Source: Basidiobolus meristosporus CBS 931.73 (Eukaryota; Basidiobolomycota; Basidiobolomycetes; Basidiobolales; Basidiobolaceae). Taken from it: 64,000 nucleotides of DNA. Position numbers and translations under genes: made by a program. The notes under the pieces were generated by a model that saw only the letters and a program-made list of their open reading frames with translations, searched no databases and was not told the DNA's origin. Of this stretch, positions 11,435 through 22,885 are shown one piece after another. The DNA is taken from NCBI GenBank assembly GCA_002104905.1, contig MCFE01000366.1:1-64000 (forward strand), given 5' to 3'. Every line of letters begins with the position of its first letter. The stretch's first letter is position 1.

Positions 11435-12200
11435 GATATGTATTCATTCAAGTGATGTTCTGAAGCCATTCCTACCAAGTGTACATTGGGAGCATTGGGA
11501 GTCATATGAAGACATTGTAGGAATATTGATCCAGAAGCAGATCACCTATGTCAACTTGACGCTTCTACAGCCCTTGGGCAAGGAGTTTCTGATGGGATTT
11601 GAGCAGCTCTGCTACAAACAAAGAACTGAATATGTAGATCTCTGCTGCTACTGTATCCATTCTCCAAACTATCTTGCACAGTATGTGGAGACTATTGGGC
11701 CTTGCTTCACCTTTTGGGAGTTTTCAATGAAGCAGATGTGTGGACAGATAGAAAGATGAGTCAAGTTTCAGGTATCACCATATCTCAATCTCATCAAGAA
11801 TAATACCTTCAAATCTGTCATGGATGTGATGAGTTGGCACATGGAGAACAGCCCGAAAGAATTGGAAAATACTGGGGACAAATGTGCACATGGAGACAAC
11901 CATGCCTATAGCATTGAGAAGCTAAGCAGCCCCAATGAGTGGGTAATCAGTTAGGTAATGCAGAGTTGGGTTAAGTGCAATAAGCAACTAACTTTTATAA
12001 GGAAAACTCTACCAAGGTATGCCAGATTTCTCCTGGTCACAAGTCAACTTCCACATCATTCAATTTGGAATTCATGCAAACAAGAGCCAGAGTGCACCTA
12101 TAAGGGGGACCAGAATCTAGCAGAGAGAAGGAATATATTGGCTAAGAACCAACAAGTTTGTTGCAGATATTCAGGAGGTATTCATGGCATAAGTGATGGC

Positions 12201-12554
12201 TGTTGAAATATCAAGCTATTTGGTATCAATTAGCAGCTAAAAATTTACTTAACAATTGTAGACTAGTCTAGGTCACTTTAGGACTTATTTGCAGCCCCAA
12301 CTTTGCCAGTTTCTTAGCATCTATGATCCAATCATTATTTCCCCATACTGAAGATTAAATTAACACTTTTTACCAAGAACTCTGTACTAACCCTAAAACT
12401 GTTACAGAATGCTGCTGAATGTCAAGAAACCATCTTTACTTGGTGTTACAGCTGTATTACTTTTATAAAGGTATAAATACTGATCCTCCTTATAAATAAA
12501 CATCAGTTCAACTACTAAGTTCCTTATATCCAAATTACTTCTTAAATTGCAACA
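12201..12554 (-). repeat. Solo LTR, copia family E (copy E3)
   Basis: Inverse orientation relative to the copia LTRs at 19139-19508 and 23810-24178; starts TGTTGAAATA and ends TTGCAACA. It sits in transposon P3 with flanks ATGGC and GTGGC, a 5-bp duplication with one mismatch. Confidence 0.8.
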
Positions 12555-12711
12555 GTGGCACCCAAGCAAATGTTTGCAAGATGTATATGTTAACAGCAAT
12601 ACAAGGTATGTTGCAACTTTGCATATATCACACTAAAAAGCCGTAAAGTACACATTTGTAGAGGTTAATAAGCAGGAGGCCATATTTTTTTGATTCAAGC
12701 CATATGTGGGA

Positions 12712-13726
12712 TATCTCTGATACACCAAAGCTACTTTTCTCTCCACTGATGGTGAGTCCAGCATCCTCAATGGCTCCTAATATGGCATCATTGTCTGAAA
12801 TATGATCATAGACAAACTTTCTTACTCCAGGCATAACTTCAGTAGTATCTTGGATTTTTGGTCCTTTGATGCTATGTCATCAACAAAGACAGCAAGTCTC
12901 CCAGGTATAAACTGATACAGCACATTCACCATGCATCTCTGGAGCTGAGCCATGGAGTTTGTAGCCCCTTGACTGAGTCTTGTCATTCTAAAAAGTCCAA
13001 ACAGTGTCTGTAGTGCAAACATATCTCTTGATGTCTCATCAAGGGGAATCTGGTCATATCCTTAGTTGAGATTGTATGTTGAGTAGATGGAGTGGCCACT
13101 AAAGCTTTCTGCAAAGTCATCAATGGGTGGAGGTATAGCAGCATCTTTGGTAGTGACAGCATTTGCAAGTTGCATGTCTTGAATGAATTGGAGTTTTCCA
13201 TTCTTCTTTTTGGTCACAAACCATCTGTTAGCATAGGGTCCATGGCAAGGTTCTAGGATACCAGCTTCTATCTTCTTCTTAAGTAGGTCATGCCCATCAG
13301 CTTGGAGTCCTCTGGGCAGTAGGTAAGGCTTAAATGACCAGGGTGTGTGGGGCACTGTATGAATCTTGATGGGTTTTTTGACCAATGTCTTTAAGAGCCC
13401 CATCTCCTTGTCATTATATGAGAAAACCTTATCATGCCTTTTCAAGGTTTCTTCAAATAACAGTATCTCCTCTGGTGTAAGGTTTCCATCACCAATGATA
13501 ACCTCTTAAGTCTCTCAGGTGTAAGTTGTATATCTTCTGGCGTTTCTTCTGGTGGTTTAATGTAATCAGCAGGTTGAGATCCATCAGTCAAAGGTGTAAG
13601 TGATGGTCTAATCTTCTGTTCTACTGTCTTGCATTTTGTCCAAACCATAACAGTCTGCTCCTGTATACCTAATGAGCAGCTCCAAATGTGGGGGTGTATA
13701 TTGTCAGGCTCCTCATCTTCTTCCAT
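12712..13726 (-). pseudogene. Ty3-type reverse transcriptase relic (element D)
   Basis: Continues the gag-protease reading frame region to its right. From 13726 down there is a linker with TPERLKRLSL, then an RT with IHTVPHTPWSFKPYLLPRG, WFVTKKKNGKLQFIQDMQ, PPIDDFAESFSG and, after a stop and frame changes, AVFVDDI. That last motif aligns with the catalytic YxDD box and keeps both Asp. The reading breaks off at about 12712, where transposon P3 sequence begins, so RNase H, integrase and the 3' LTR are missing. Confidence 0.85.
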
Positions 13727-13795
13727 AACAACATGTGTCCTCTGGCAAGCAGTATGTGTCCTCTTATTGTTGGGTGTTACACCACAGAAGGTTGA

Positions 13796-15412
13796 CTATA
13801 GTCCTGGGTTGGATCCTTGTATGGTGTACCATACTGACCCATCAGAATAGTTGGTAGCTGTAGCCTTATTACTGGTTTCCCATGGTGTACCTAGCAGAAG
13901 GTCAAAGTTTGCCTTCTGGCAGATGAAGAGGGGAAGCCAGACCCTGATTCCTTGGACCTCAATAGGGAACTTGTGCACTACACCATAGAGTGGACTAGAT
14001 CCTGAGTATGCATCAGCCATGTTCCATCCAATATCTCTATCAACAGGCAGTAGCTCCTTGCTTCTTAGTGTATTCCAGAAGTCTAGTGGCATAACACAAA
14101 TCTCTGAGCCACTGTCAATATGGCAGTCAACAGGGTCATCATATATATACCCTTTCACCACAGCAGTTGCAACTGAGTACAAGGTCTTATATTCAGTAGT
14201 GTTGTCATCCTTTTGGTGATCTCCATGGATTGTCTGAGTTATATGGGTGTTCATATGTTCAACAGCTTGTTGTCTTGTTCTAAGATGCTCATCAAAGGTC
14301 ATCCTAACAGATGGGGATAGACTCATGATTTCTCCAACCAGCAAAGTGAGGTTCTGCTTCAGCAGCTTCTCAGTAATCAGTTGAGGGCTTGAGTAGCTTG
14401 CTATCTTTGAGGTCATCTGAAAGTGAGGCAATGGATCTTGGGTGGGCAGCATACTAGGCCTCTTGTCAATAACAACTTCAGGTCCCTCAAATTGTGGTCT
14501 TCTAAGGATAGGTTTGGCAGGTTCTTTAGGGAGGTGTCCTTTGGTAGCAAAGGCATCAACTTTGTATTGTCTGCTGTCAGGGCTGCTTGGATTCACTGCA
14601 TGAGTCCCAATAGGGGCATCATCAGTAATCTTTCTGGTTGCTGAGTCAGATTTCTGGAAAAGAGCTCTCATCCCTCCTCTTTGGAAATTGATGGGTATCC
14701 TTCTACCTTCCTTGTCAGCAAGCATTCCATCAGCATCAAACTGTACTGCTTCTTCTCTGAGTAGCTGACTAAGCTTTGAGCAATCTTGTCTGGCATGTTG
14801 AGTAGAGTCACACCAGATGCAGTGTCTGGGCAAAGGTCTTTGGCCCTCAGTAGCAACCTCAGCTGAGCCATTAATCTTGAGGGCTAGCTTTTGTAGCTGT
14901 TCAGCAAGTTGGCCAATTCTGTCAGTAGTGTAGGTCTGATTGTCAGCAACAGCACTTCTTGGCTTCTTGGTTGACTGGTCTGGCAGATCAGATGTCAAAA
15001 GTCTCATAAAGGTGGAAGTTTGCTTTGCCTCTGGGAGAACATGTTTCATCTCTGCAAAGCAAGGAATGCCAGACTTGTCATTCTTGGCTGCATGTAAGTC
15101 AACCTTCCTTGCCAAGTCCTGGGGAAGCCCTTGTGCAAGGTAAAGTGTCATGGTAAACTCAGTTATAGCCCGGGACTCTAGGAGTGGCTTGGCCATATGT
15201 TCATACTGTTGAGTGAACTCATCAAGTGGTAGCTTGGAGAGTCCAGTCCTTCCAAAGTGTCTGAGGTCTTCAATTCCATAGTATATCTGGGGTCTACCAT
15301 ACATGGTCTGTAGGTATGTCTTCATTAAGGCCCAGTCAGTGAGAATGTCTCCTTGTCTGAGAAGCTTAGTGGTAATATCATTGGTGCAGTAGTAGGGGAA
15401 GTCTTCAGCCAT
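13796..15412 (-). CDS. Gag-protease polyprotein of Ty3 element D
   Basis: A 538-residue open frame starting MAEDFPYYC. The first half is Gag-like (capsid region with ALMKTYLQTMYGRP and DEFTQQYEHMAKPLLESRA). A CCHC zinc knuckle follows near residue 200 (CIWCDSTQHARQDC). Near residues 430-445 is a retropepsin signature, HIDSGSEICVMP, with Asp-Ser-Gly intact. It is separated from the RT relic by a stop at 13796. It is one of the longest open frames in the repeat compartment although the rest of its element is broken. It is a selfish-element gene, not a host gene. Confidence 0.85.
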   Translation of the reverse strand: MAEDFPYYCTNDITTKLLRQGDILTDWALMKTYLQTMYGRPQIYYGIEDLRHFGRTGLSKLPLDEFTQQYEHMAKPLLESRAITEFTMTLYLAQGLPQDLARKVDLHAAKNDKSGIPCFAEMKHVLPEAKQTSTFMRLLTSDLPDQSTKKPRSAVADNQTYTTDRIGQLAEQLQKLALKINGSAEVATEGQRPLPRHCIWCDSTQHARQDCSKLSQLLREEAVQFDADGMLADKEGRRIPINFQRGGMRALFQKSDSATRKITDDAPIGTHAVNPSSPDSRQYKVDAFATKGHLPKEPAKPILRRPQFEGPEVVIDKRPSMLPTQDPLPHFQMTSKIASYSSPQLITEKLLKQNLTLLVGEIMSLSPSVRMTFDEHLRTRQQAVEHMNTHITQTIHGDHQKDDNTTEYKTLYSVATAVVKGYIYDDPVDCHIDSGSEICVMPLDFWNTLRSKELLPVDRDIGWNMADAYSGSSPLYGVVHKFPIEVQGIRVWLPLFICQKANFDLLLGTPWETSNKATATNYSDGSVWYTIQGSNPGL

Positions 15413-15650
15413 TTCTTATTTAGATAGTCTGCACATCATGCAGAGCTTCTCCCATTTGAATATGAAGCTTTCCACATTCCTTCCATCAAACTGTGGGGCT
15501 CCATGTGAGAGTGGTAATGGCATAGAATTCATTTTGGGCAGGTAGTTTGGTGTTGTAATCTTGATAATACTGGTAGTCTTGTTTCAATAAGTGGATAACA
15601 GCTGAAATCTTCAGGTAAATCTTCTTGGGTCCTAGGGACCTTGTATGAAC

Positions 15651-15668
15651 CCCCCATGTTGGGTGCCA
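15651..15668 (-). other. Primer-binding site, tRNA-Lys-like (element D)
   Basis: On the minus strand this reads TGGCACCCAACATGGGGG, beginning four bases inside the 5' LTR. The complement of the 3' end of tRNA-Lys(1,2) known from retroviruses is TGGCGCCCAACGTGGGGC. Two of the three differences are G-to-A at CpG positions. Its place next to the LTR supports the assignment. The leader 15413-15650 holds nothing else. Confidence 0.7.
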
Positions 15669-15672
15669 AACA

Positions 15673-16690
15673 TGTGGTGGTGTATAGGTCCAAGGGAGAA
15701 ATACGTCTAACACTTCCCAAGTGTTTTGTGTGTGGGGTGCTCACTGGGTGCAATAACCTCTGGCAAAAGCTTGCTAGGAATACTTGGGTACTGTCTCTAA
15801 TCTAATGTGAAGGGGAATAAAGCCACAAGCTTGTCAAGGGAAAACTACTGAGCTACAATCCCCAACTTAGTTGGTGTCTTAACAAAAGTATGTGCTGGGT
15901 TCAGTGTCCTTTGAGATGATAATGTACTAAAGCTTCCAAAGTCAAAGCAACTGTAAACTCCACCGGCAGGGACTTGATAAGAATGCAGCTGTGGTCAATA
16001 GTTCCAAAGACAGAAAAGTATCTTTGCCTGTACACAAACAAACTTGGGAAAGAATCAAATATAATAAAAGATACCTACTCTAAGTATTCCTCACAAGTAG
16101 TGCCTCCAAGGTCAGTTGGCTGTCAGCACAGTTTCCTGGGAGTGTCCTGTGGTCTGGGGTTGGAAGTTCAGGTAGCAGCAGGTAGCAGTGATCACACTAA
16201 TCAACAAGTTGGTATATTGATAAAAGGGATGATGATTTATTGTTGAGGGATTGCCCCCTTAGATACTTTTCTCACTGGCAATGCAACTACTAATCATGGT
16301 GTTCCAGAAGGTTGCAGTAGTCAGGTAGAAATCTTAGTAACATCAGAATCCAACCAATCAGGAATCAGTATTCTGAAACCTGTGTAACATAGGGATACCA
16401 TATATTGTACAGAAATGGTAGGGATGGTGAAATGGGTTGATCATGTGTTGCAGGTACTGGCGTGGGTACTTGCCTAATATAGAAGCACTTATAGCTAGTA
16501 ATCTTACATAAAGTGAGGGGTGACTTATGCAATAAGGTAAGCAGGTGTGATAGTCAACCAGCTTATGGGATAGTACTGATTGGGTAAGACAAATGGGATA
16601 AAATTAAAATAAGTGTAGTAGAGATATAGCAAAGTAGAAAATAAGGGAATGAGCACATCTGTCAGTGGGTGTCACTGTCACCCCACTCCA
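15673..16690 (-). repeat. 5' LTR of Ty3 element D (copy D1)
   Basis: A 1,018-bp repeat starting TGTGGTGGTG and ending CCCACTCCA; matches 24684-25735 along its length. No flanking duplication is seen, as expected for one LTR of a truncated element. The primer-binding site on its left shows that it belongs to the minus-strand gag-pol and not to the sequence on its right. Confidence 0.85.
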
Positions 16691-18740
16691 GCAGGACCAA
16701 ATTATTTTTCATAGGGAAAACCCATCCCCCAGCTTGCAAGCATCATCCAGACCAGAAAAGTCTATATTGGATGCATTTGAATTCTTGCCATATTACTTTA
16801 GTTGGGCCCAAGTGCTAATAATCCAGCAGAACTTGATACCTCAGAGTGTCAAAAGAGATGGTTGAGTTTTGGTAGAGAGCTGTGGCATGAGTCCTACATT
16901 AGAATGCCAGCAGATGTATGTAAGACAATATATTACATGATAAGTATTGAAATCAAAAATGATCTTCTAGTGGGGGATTTGATGAGGAAGCAGCACAAGA
17001 ACAATTTTGCTTGCATTTTTTATAGTGAGGGTCAGACATATCTGTTTGGGTCTCATCTTTGGGAACCAAAGAGTGTTTAAATGAGTCTTTGCCTTGATAA
17101 TTCTTGTACTACCTCATTTATTAGTAGAGCCAAGTGGCTTCTAAGAGCTATACAAGCAGGACTCATCATGGCAACATTTCAAAGGTAGCAGAGAGAGGGT
17201 AAGTGAATACCTTGAGGAATTAGAATGTGAGCTTCAAGTGGAAGACTACAGACTGCAAGCAACTTCATCTAGATTGTGCCAGCACACCTTGTTGGATTCC
17301 TTACAATACCTTGTAATGCTGGCAAGACAGTGCATGTCAGTTCAATCAATGCCAACACCCTTCACAAAGGCACCCTGCATCAAGTCAACATGCATCAGAT
17401 TAACATGTATGCTTCAGAGTAAAACTACCAGAACTTGCAAAGCTGCTCATTTAGCCACTAGCCTATTGGAGTGGTCCAAGTGGTCTAAGCATATAGCATC
17501 ATATTGAACTCAGACAAAGGCTATGCCAAAGCATCAAGTTTTGCTTGCACATACTGCTACACTGAATCATTAGCAAGTTACTTCTGGTGAACTGACTAAC
17601 AATGACCCCCATGAAGTGCCTCCAGTACAAGAGCCATTGGCAAGTAAAAGAGCACATCAGTATGTGGCACTTCAGGCTGGTTCCACCAAGTCACCTGGAG
17701 CAATTCAGCATGGCCAAGCTCCAGCATTATACTCATCAAATAGCAGGCAAAATACTGACTACAAGTACACAAATAGCCACAATGATATTCAAAAGAAAGT
17801 GGTTCAGGTTTGCAAAGTGAATCACTTCCAAATGCTTCAGCAGTAGGCCTTGTGAGAAAAAAACCTAAGATAGGTTCATGCAATTGCATTGAATTGCAAC
17901 CATTTGTCATGAACCACATAAAACTTCTTTTTACAATCCAAATGAAGCCTTTGTAAATTGACAGTCACCAAATTTTTGATCCAAGTAACATCAAGGTTGC
18001 CTCACATCTAAAACAGAGCCCTTGTTAATACACACTCTGCATATATACATAGTTTGTGACACTAGTGCAGCTATTGGATCGGATTTGCACCTACGCAATT
18101 GGTTGCATGCTTGCTACAACACCTTGTCCAACCACTAAGATCAGGGATTTACTTGTTCAATAGGCAAAATGGGATATTTGATGGTGAATCAGGTTGTTGG
18201 TGTATTGGTCAATGAGCCCATTGAGGGCTCACAGCCTCAAGATACTCTTAGGTCAATCAACTTAATGACATACCATCCAATTGCAGTGATGGTAGCCAAC
18301 ATGGTAAGTATTAGTGCAGTTTGTATTGTAATACACACTTATATCCACTAGCATCAAAGAGACATATTCCAAAATTAGATTTTACCTACAACAATAGTGG
18401 AATCCAATTGTGCACATGATGCAAACATTACAAGTTGGCGCATTTATCTGTACTAACCTCATCATGTCAGATTTTCCATAGTGTGCAATATTTTCCACAT
18501 AGTGCAAAATTGATCAAGAGAAATCCTGCCTATTGGTTACTAAAATATTGCGCCCAATTCTTCTTGACAACCTCAGATTGCACTGTGCACCCTGGCATTG
18601 GATGGTGGAACAAGTCTATCTACCAAGGCCAAATGCAGCAATAGTATACCACTTGCACTTACCCAACCAGGTAACAGATTGAAGAAGTTCCAGGTCCAAA
18701 GTTATAAAGATTCTCAAAGTAAGGAAAGATTAATAAAAAT
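16691..18740 (+). pseudogene. Unassigned gag/protease-like retroelement relic
   Basis: About 2 kb with no long open frame. The plus strand has readable islands. Near 16800-17080 is a passage with CQKRWLSFGRELWHESYIRMP. At 17180-17350 is YLEELECELQVEDYRLQ, coiled-coil-like. At 17616-17846 is a Gln/Ser/Asn-rich passage. Near 18050-18300 CDTSAAIGSDLHLRNW is followed by GYLMVNQVVGVLVNEP. The order (coiled coil, low complexity, then Asp-Thr-Ser-Ala) would suit a Gag followed by a retropepsin with the usual Gly changed. I recognise no family and this may be wrong. Confidence 0.35.
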
Positions 18741-18960
18741 AGAAAGTGTTGCATTGCTACAATATCTCAAAATTAATATTGCACCCATTTCTTGATTTTG
18801 CCTTTTGCTATCATAATGAACAAATGAAAGATCAAGAATCTCCAACTTTGAAGGACAAAACTCAAGACTTTGAAAGCAGTCTGTGTAAGAATAACATGTC
18901 ATGCAGAACACTCACAAGCTGGCACATGTCCAATATTAGAACTTGTTTGATTGCCTAAGC
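18741..18960 (-). repeat. LTR family A fragment
   Basis: About 220 bp matching, in inverse orientation, the terminal part of LTR A (roughly 9600 back to 9390), including the gaaagatcaagaatctccaac stretch. It is joined directly to the truncated copia gag on its right. Confidence 0.7.
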
Positions 18961-19138
18961 ACTTTGATCCTACTATGTTCCAATGCTTTCTTTCCTCAAG
19001 GTGTATCTGCATCTTGATTCTCCAAAGTCTGTAGTTCTTCCCATCAAACCTCTCCTTTACAGGGAAGATGTTGGTATTGCTTTGTTTGCTGGTAGAAGTC
19101 ATCTTTAGAATAGATTAAGGCAATCAGGGCTCATAACC
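18961..19138 (-). pseudogene. Second copia gag 5' end (truncated tandem copy)
   Basis: Starts at 19102 with MTSTSKQSNTN and continues FDGKNYRLWRIKMQIHLEE before breaking off near 18961. It is nearly identical to the gag start at 23773 of the adjacent copia element. It lies just outside that element's 3' LTR (19139-19508), in the same orientation, so this LTR also acts as a 5' LTR for a second, truncated unit. Unlike the first copy, it keeps a Trp codon where the other has TGA. Confidence 0.85.
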
Positions 19139-19508
19139 TGTTGCAATTTAAGAAGTGATTTGGATACAAGGAACTTATCAAGAATTAGTGATAATAGTTG
19201 AACTGTTGTTTATTCATAAAGAAGCTCGGTATTTATACCTTTGTAGAAGAAATACAGCTGCAGCACTAAGTAGGGAGAGTTTCTCAATATTCAGGAGCAT
19301 TCTGTAACAGTTTCAGGGTTAGTACATAATGTTTGGTAATAGTGCTAATTTGATCCTGACTATAGGGGAATAATCATAAGATCATATATCTGGAGAAAGT
19401 GGCAAAGTTAAGGCAGTAAATGAGTCCTACAGTGACCAAGACTAGCCTAGAATTGTTAAGTAAATTTTTAGCTGCTGAATGATACAAAATAGTCCAATAT
19501 TTAAAACA
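19139..19508 (-). repeat. Copia LTR E1 (3' LTR, shared with truncated second unit)
   Basis: 370 bp; aligns along its length with 23810-24178. In element orientation it follows RNase H and precedes a second gag leader. Confidence 0.88.
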
Positions 19509-21301
19509 CTCCCCCTCAACTAAATAATTTCTATATCCCAATTTCTCTCTAAGGATCTCAAGCTGTGGCCTAGCTAGTGGTTTTGTCAATATGTCTGCCA
19601 TCATTTTGTCAGTTGGGCAGTAAACCAGCTCCACTAAGTTATTTTCTACAGCTTCCCTCACAAAGTGATGCTTTGTATCAATGTGCTTAGTTCTGGCATG
19701 ATTAGTAGGATTTCTAGCTAATGAAATACAACTTTGATTATCCTTGTAAATACATGTTGGTTCACCTGAATTAAAACCTAAGTCTTTGAATAATTTTTGT
19801 AGCCATATAGCCTCCTTAGTTGCTTGACATGCAGCCATATATTTGGCTTCAGTTGTAGATAGTGCCACAGTTGGTTGTTTCTTGCAATTCAAAGTAATAG
19901 CTGCACCAGCATTAAGAAATACATAGCCTGTGGTAGAGTGTCTGTCAATCAGATCCCTACCCTAATATGAAACACTATAACCATCAGTTTTTGCCTATTA
20001 GCTGCTCCAGAGTATTCTGGTACCATATTTATGGTACTTTGTAGATATCTGAAAATCCAATTAACTGCTGCAATTTGGTCTGATCCATAATTCTGCATGA
20101 ATTGACTGACTATTCCAACTGCTACTGCAATATCTGGATGTGTAGACACCATCAAGTACATTAGGCTACCAACCATTGATTGATAGGGAAAGTTTTGGTC
20201 CATATTTGAGCCGTTTTCATCTATAACTGGCTGAGATTTGCTTATTTTCAGGTTATTGTCCATAGGGGTTGCTGCAGGTTTGCAATTTTCCATTTTGAAG
20301 CATCTAAGAATGTCCCTGATGTACTTAGACTGATTCAGCACAATTATCTGCGTAGGTATGTCAAATTTGACCTCAATTCCAAGAAAATAGCTCAATTTTC
20401 CAAGATCTTTCATCTCAAACTTGCTGAAGAGATCTGATTTTGTCTGTTTAAGTGCCTCTTGATCACTTGTAGCTATAATTAGGTTGTCCACATAAAGAAC
20501 TAGGATGATTACACCCTTTGTGAGCTGTTTCACATATATACTGTGATCTGCAGTTCTACAAGAGAACCCAATTTCCTCTAGATATGTGTCAATCTTGTTA
20601 TACCATGCTCTGGGTGCCTGCTTAAGCCCATACAACAATTTTCTAAGTTTGCACACCTTATGGGGGCCTTTTGGATCGGTAAAACCTTCTGGTTGCTCCA
20701 TATATATAGTTTCTTGCAAATCCCCATTTAGAAAGGCTGTTTTGACGTCCATTTGGTGTAGATCTAGACTGTGTACAGCTGCCAGGGCTAGAACTGTCCC
20801 AATAGAGTTAAACTTGGCAACCAGAGCAAATGTTTCCTTAAAGTCTAGTCCCTGGATCTGGGAATAGCCTTTAGCTACCAATCTAGCCTTGTATTTATCA
20901 ACGGCACCATTTGAGGTTATCTTGATCTTGTAGACCCATCTACATCCTATTAGCTTTCTCCCATTTGGTAAATCTACCAGTTCCCACGTTTTTGCCTTGA
21001 TCAGTGATTGGTACTCCTCCTGCATGGCTTGTTGCCACTTAGTAGCATCTGGACCTTGCATTGCCTGTTCCAGATTCTGAGGTTTGGCACATAGGGCAAG
21101 ATAAGCTTCTTCATGATCATTGGATGTCTGCCACCAGGATCCAGGGGCATTTCTTATTCTGGTAGATCTCCTAACTGAGATAATCTGTTCTGATCTGGAA
21201 CTGGTAGAAGTATCTTCCATATCTGGCTGGATTTGGTACGTATCTTCTTCATTTGTGTTGATTGCATCATCAGGCAGCTGGCCAATGATTTCCGTGGCTT
21301 T
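19374..21301 (-). pseudogene. Copia reverse transcriptase and RNase H, inactivated
   Basis: From 21301 down: a linker with SVRRSTRIRNAPGSWW; RT with KLIGCRWVYKIK, ARLVAKGYSQIQGLDF, HQMDVKTAFLNGDL, EQPEGF, KLLYGLKQAPRAWY and VLYVDNLIIAT. The usual catalytic YVDD reads YVDN, so the second Asp is lost. RNase H follows with ALSTTEAKYMAACQA and HIDTKHHFVREAVE. A frameshift near 19980 separates RT from RNase H, and a Trp codon there is TAG. Upstream, a TAG at 21302-21304 separates it from integrase in the same frame. The last residues overlap the LTR, as is common at the 3' end of copia pol. Confidence 0.9.
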
Positions 21302-22828
21302 CTAATCTGAATTCTCCTCAAATACAACGTCCCTGCTCTTGATCAGCTTCTGAATTTTGCCATCATACACTCTATACCCTTTAGTATCTTCACAATACCC
21401 AAGAAAGATCCCTTTTCCACTCCTTGGTTCCAACTTTGAGCGTTTTTTGTCAGGGATGTGATAAAAAACATCACTGCCAAAGATCCTGAGGTGCTGGAGA
21501 TCTGGTTTTTTGCCTGTATATGCTTCAAAGGGTGTAGAATCATTTAGTGCTGTTGTTGTGCATCTGTTCTTGATGTATACAGAGGTAGCAATAGATTCAG
21601 CCCAAAACTTGTAGTCCATTCCCTTATCATGTAGCATGGATCTTCCCATTTCTACTATTGTTCTATTTGCACATTCTGCTACTCTATTTTGCTGTGGAGT
21701 ATGAGGAACTGTGGTCTGTTGAAGTATACCAGTAGACAAGCAGTATTTTGCAAACTCCTTTGAGCAGTAATCTCCATCATTGTCACTTTGTAGTACCTTC
21801 AGTTTACACCCAGTTTGTGCTTCTGCCATGTTCTTGAAGTGCTTAAACATCTCTAAAGCTTCATCCTTTGTTTTGAGAAAGTACATGTTGAAATATTAGA
21901 GAGATATATTGGAAGTGAATTGGAGAATTAGAAGATATACATGATATTCACTTGGTGTTTTATTGAGTTGCAACAGAGTATTTATACTTATTGCAGAACT
22001 ACGTAAATGTGACTATTTGGTCATTATTAGTGGAGTCTCAGGAGTACATGTGCCAAGTTTCAGCTCATTTGGACAAGTTTCAGATTTTCCTAAAATTCTG
22101 TACTTCTCTAATTCCTAACAATTAGTAAATATCTTACAAAGTAATTTCATGTTGATAATCTGAAATATATCATTTCACTAAGTGCTAGTTCATAATATAT
22201 TAATAATTAGGTGGACTCCTAATTATTTCAACAGTACACCCATGTATATCTTGTCTTGTCATCAATAAACGTCATAAAGTATCTCTTGGCTCCAAAGGAC
22301 AGTGTTCTCATGGGGCCACATATGTCTCAGTGTACAATAGCCAATATTTTTGGTGGTATTGATGCCTTCTGAGCTCTTGAAATGTTGCCTAACTTGTTTG
22401 CCATATGAACATCCCTTACAAACATTCAATTTGATTGCAATTGAGTATTTTAGGCCCAAAACAAGCTGATTTTTCACTAATTGGCTCATTTTCTGTTCCC
22501 CTATGTGTCCTAGCCTCCTATGCCACATCTCCCAGTCGGTTTCATCAGTTTCAGCAATGTTGACATACTCAGGTACAAAGATCTTGCATTGTAACTTGTA
22601 TATATTGTGATCTCTGATTCCCAAAGCTAATTTTTGTCCATTTTCACTCAATATTGAGCAGCTCAGCTTAGTAAAAACAAATTTCAGTCCCTGAGTAGTT
22701 GCTTTACTGACTGAGAGTAGGTTCTTAGCTATTCCAGGTTCATAGAGTACGTCAGTCAGTTTTGCTGTTGTTGCCCCTGAGTTATCACTCATATTTAGTT
22801 GTATAGACCCACTGGTGGTAGCTTCCAA
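21302..22828 (-). pseudogene. Copia integrase, split by a solo LTR
   Basis: The upstream part (22828-22262) runs through LTDVLYEPGIAKNLLSVSKA and the zinc-binding head WHRRLGHIG ... CKGCSYGKQ. A frameshift and stop follow near 22350. After the solo LTR (21886-22233) come YFLKTKDEALEMFKHFK, LQSDNDGDYCSKEF, VPHTPQQNRVAE, FWAESIATSVYIKNR, TPFEAYTGKKPDLQHLRIFGSDV and KGIFLGY, the typical copia integrase core and C-terminus. The Asp (SDN) and Glu of the catalytic core are visible. Removing the LTR and one target duplication makes the two parts contiguous at the nucleotide level. Confidence 0.88.
21886..22233. repeat. Solo LTR, family F, perfect 5-bp TSD
   Basis: 348 bp starting TGTTGAAATA and ending TATTTCAACA (10-bp inverted ends). 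It is flanked by GTACA at 21881-21885 and 22234-22238. It lies in the copia integrase. I find no second copy in the window. Confidence 0.9.
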
Positions 22829-22885
22829 TGGAGAGTTATCTCCCAGATAAACCTTTCTTACGGGAATAGTCTTTAAGTTGCTGAA

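Larger units (their letters stand above)
10641..12711 (+). mobile_element. Plavaka-like transposon copy P3, degenerate
   Basis: Plus-strand transposase relic in three pieces: 10641-10701, 11435-12200 and 12555-12711. They are separated by the foldback element (10702-11434) and a copia solo LTR (12201-12554). The longest readable part, from about 11440, contains IQKQITYVNLTLLQPLGKEF, then CIHSPNYLAQYVETIGPC and FWEFSMKQMCGQI. This is the late transposase block (Ile-His, then Gly-Pro, then Met-x-Gln-Met-Cys-Gly) shared by all copies here. Sequence continuity across each insertion was judged by comparison with P5 and P6. It is cut off at 12711 by the Ty3 relic. Confidence 0.72.

Noticed and set aside
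15673-16690. LTR D1 as the 5' LTR of the plus-strand relic at 16691-18740
   Set aside because: The primer-binding site adjoins the left side of D1, which assigns it to the minus-strand gag-pol; no primer-binding site is seen on the right side.
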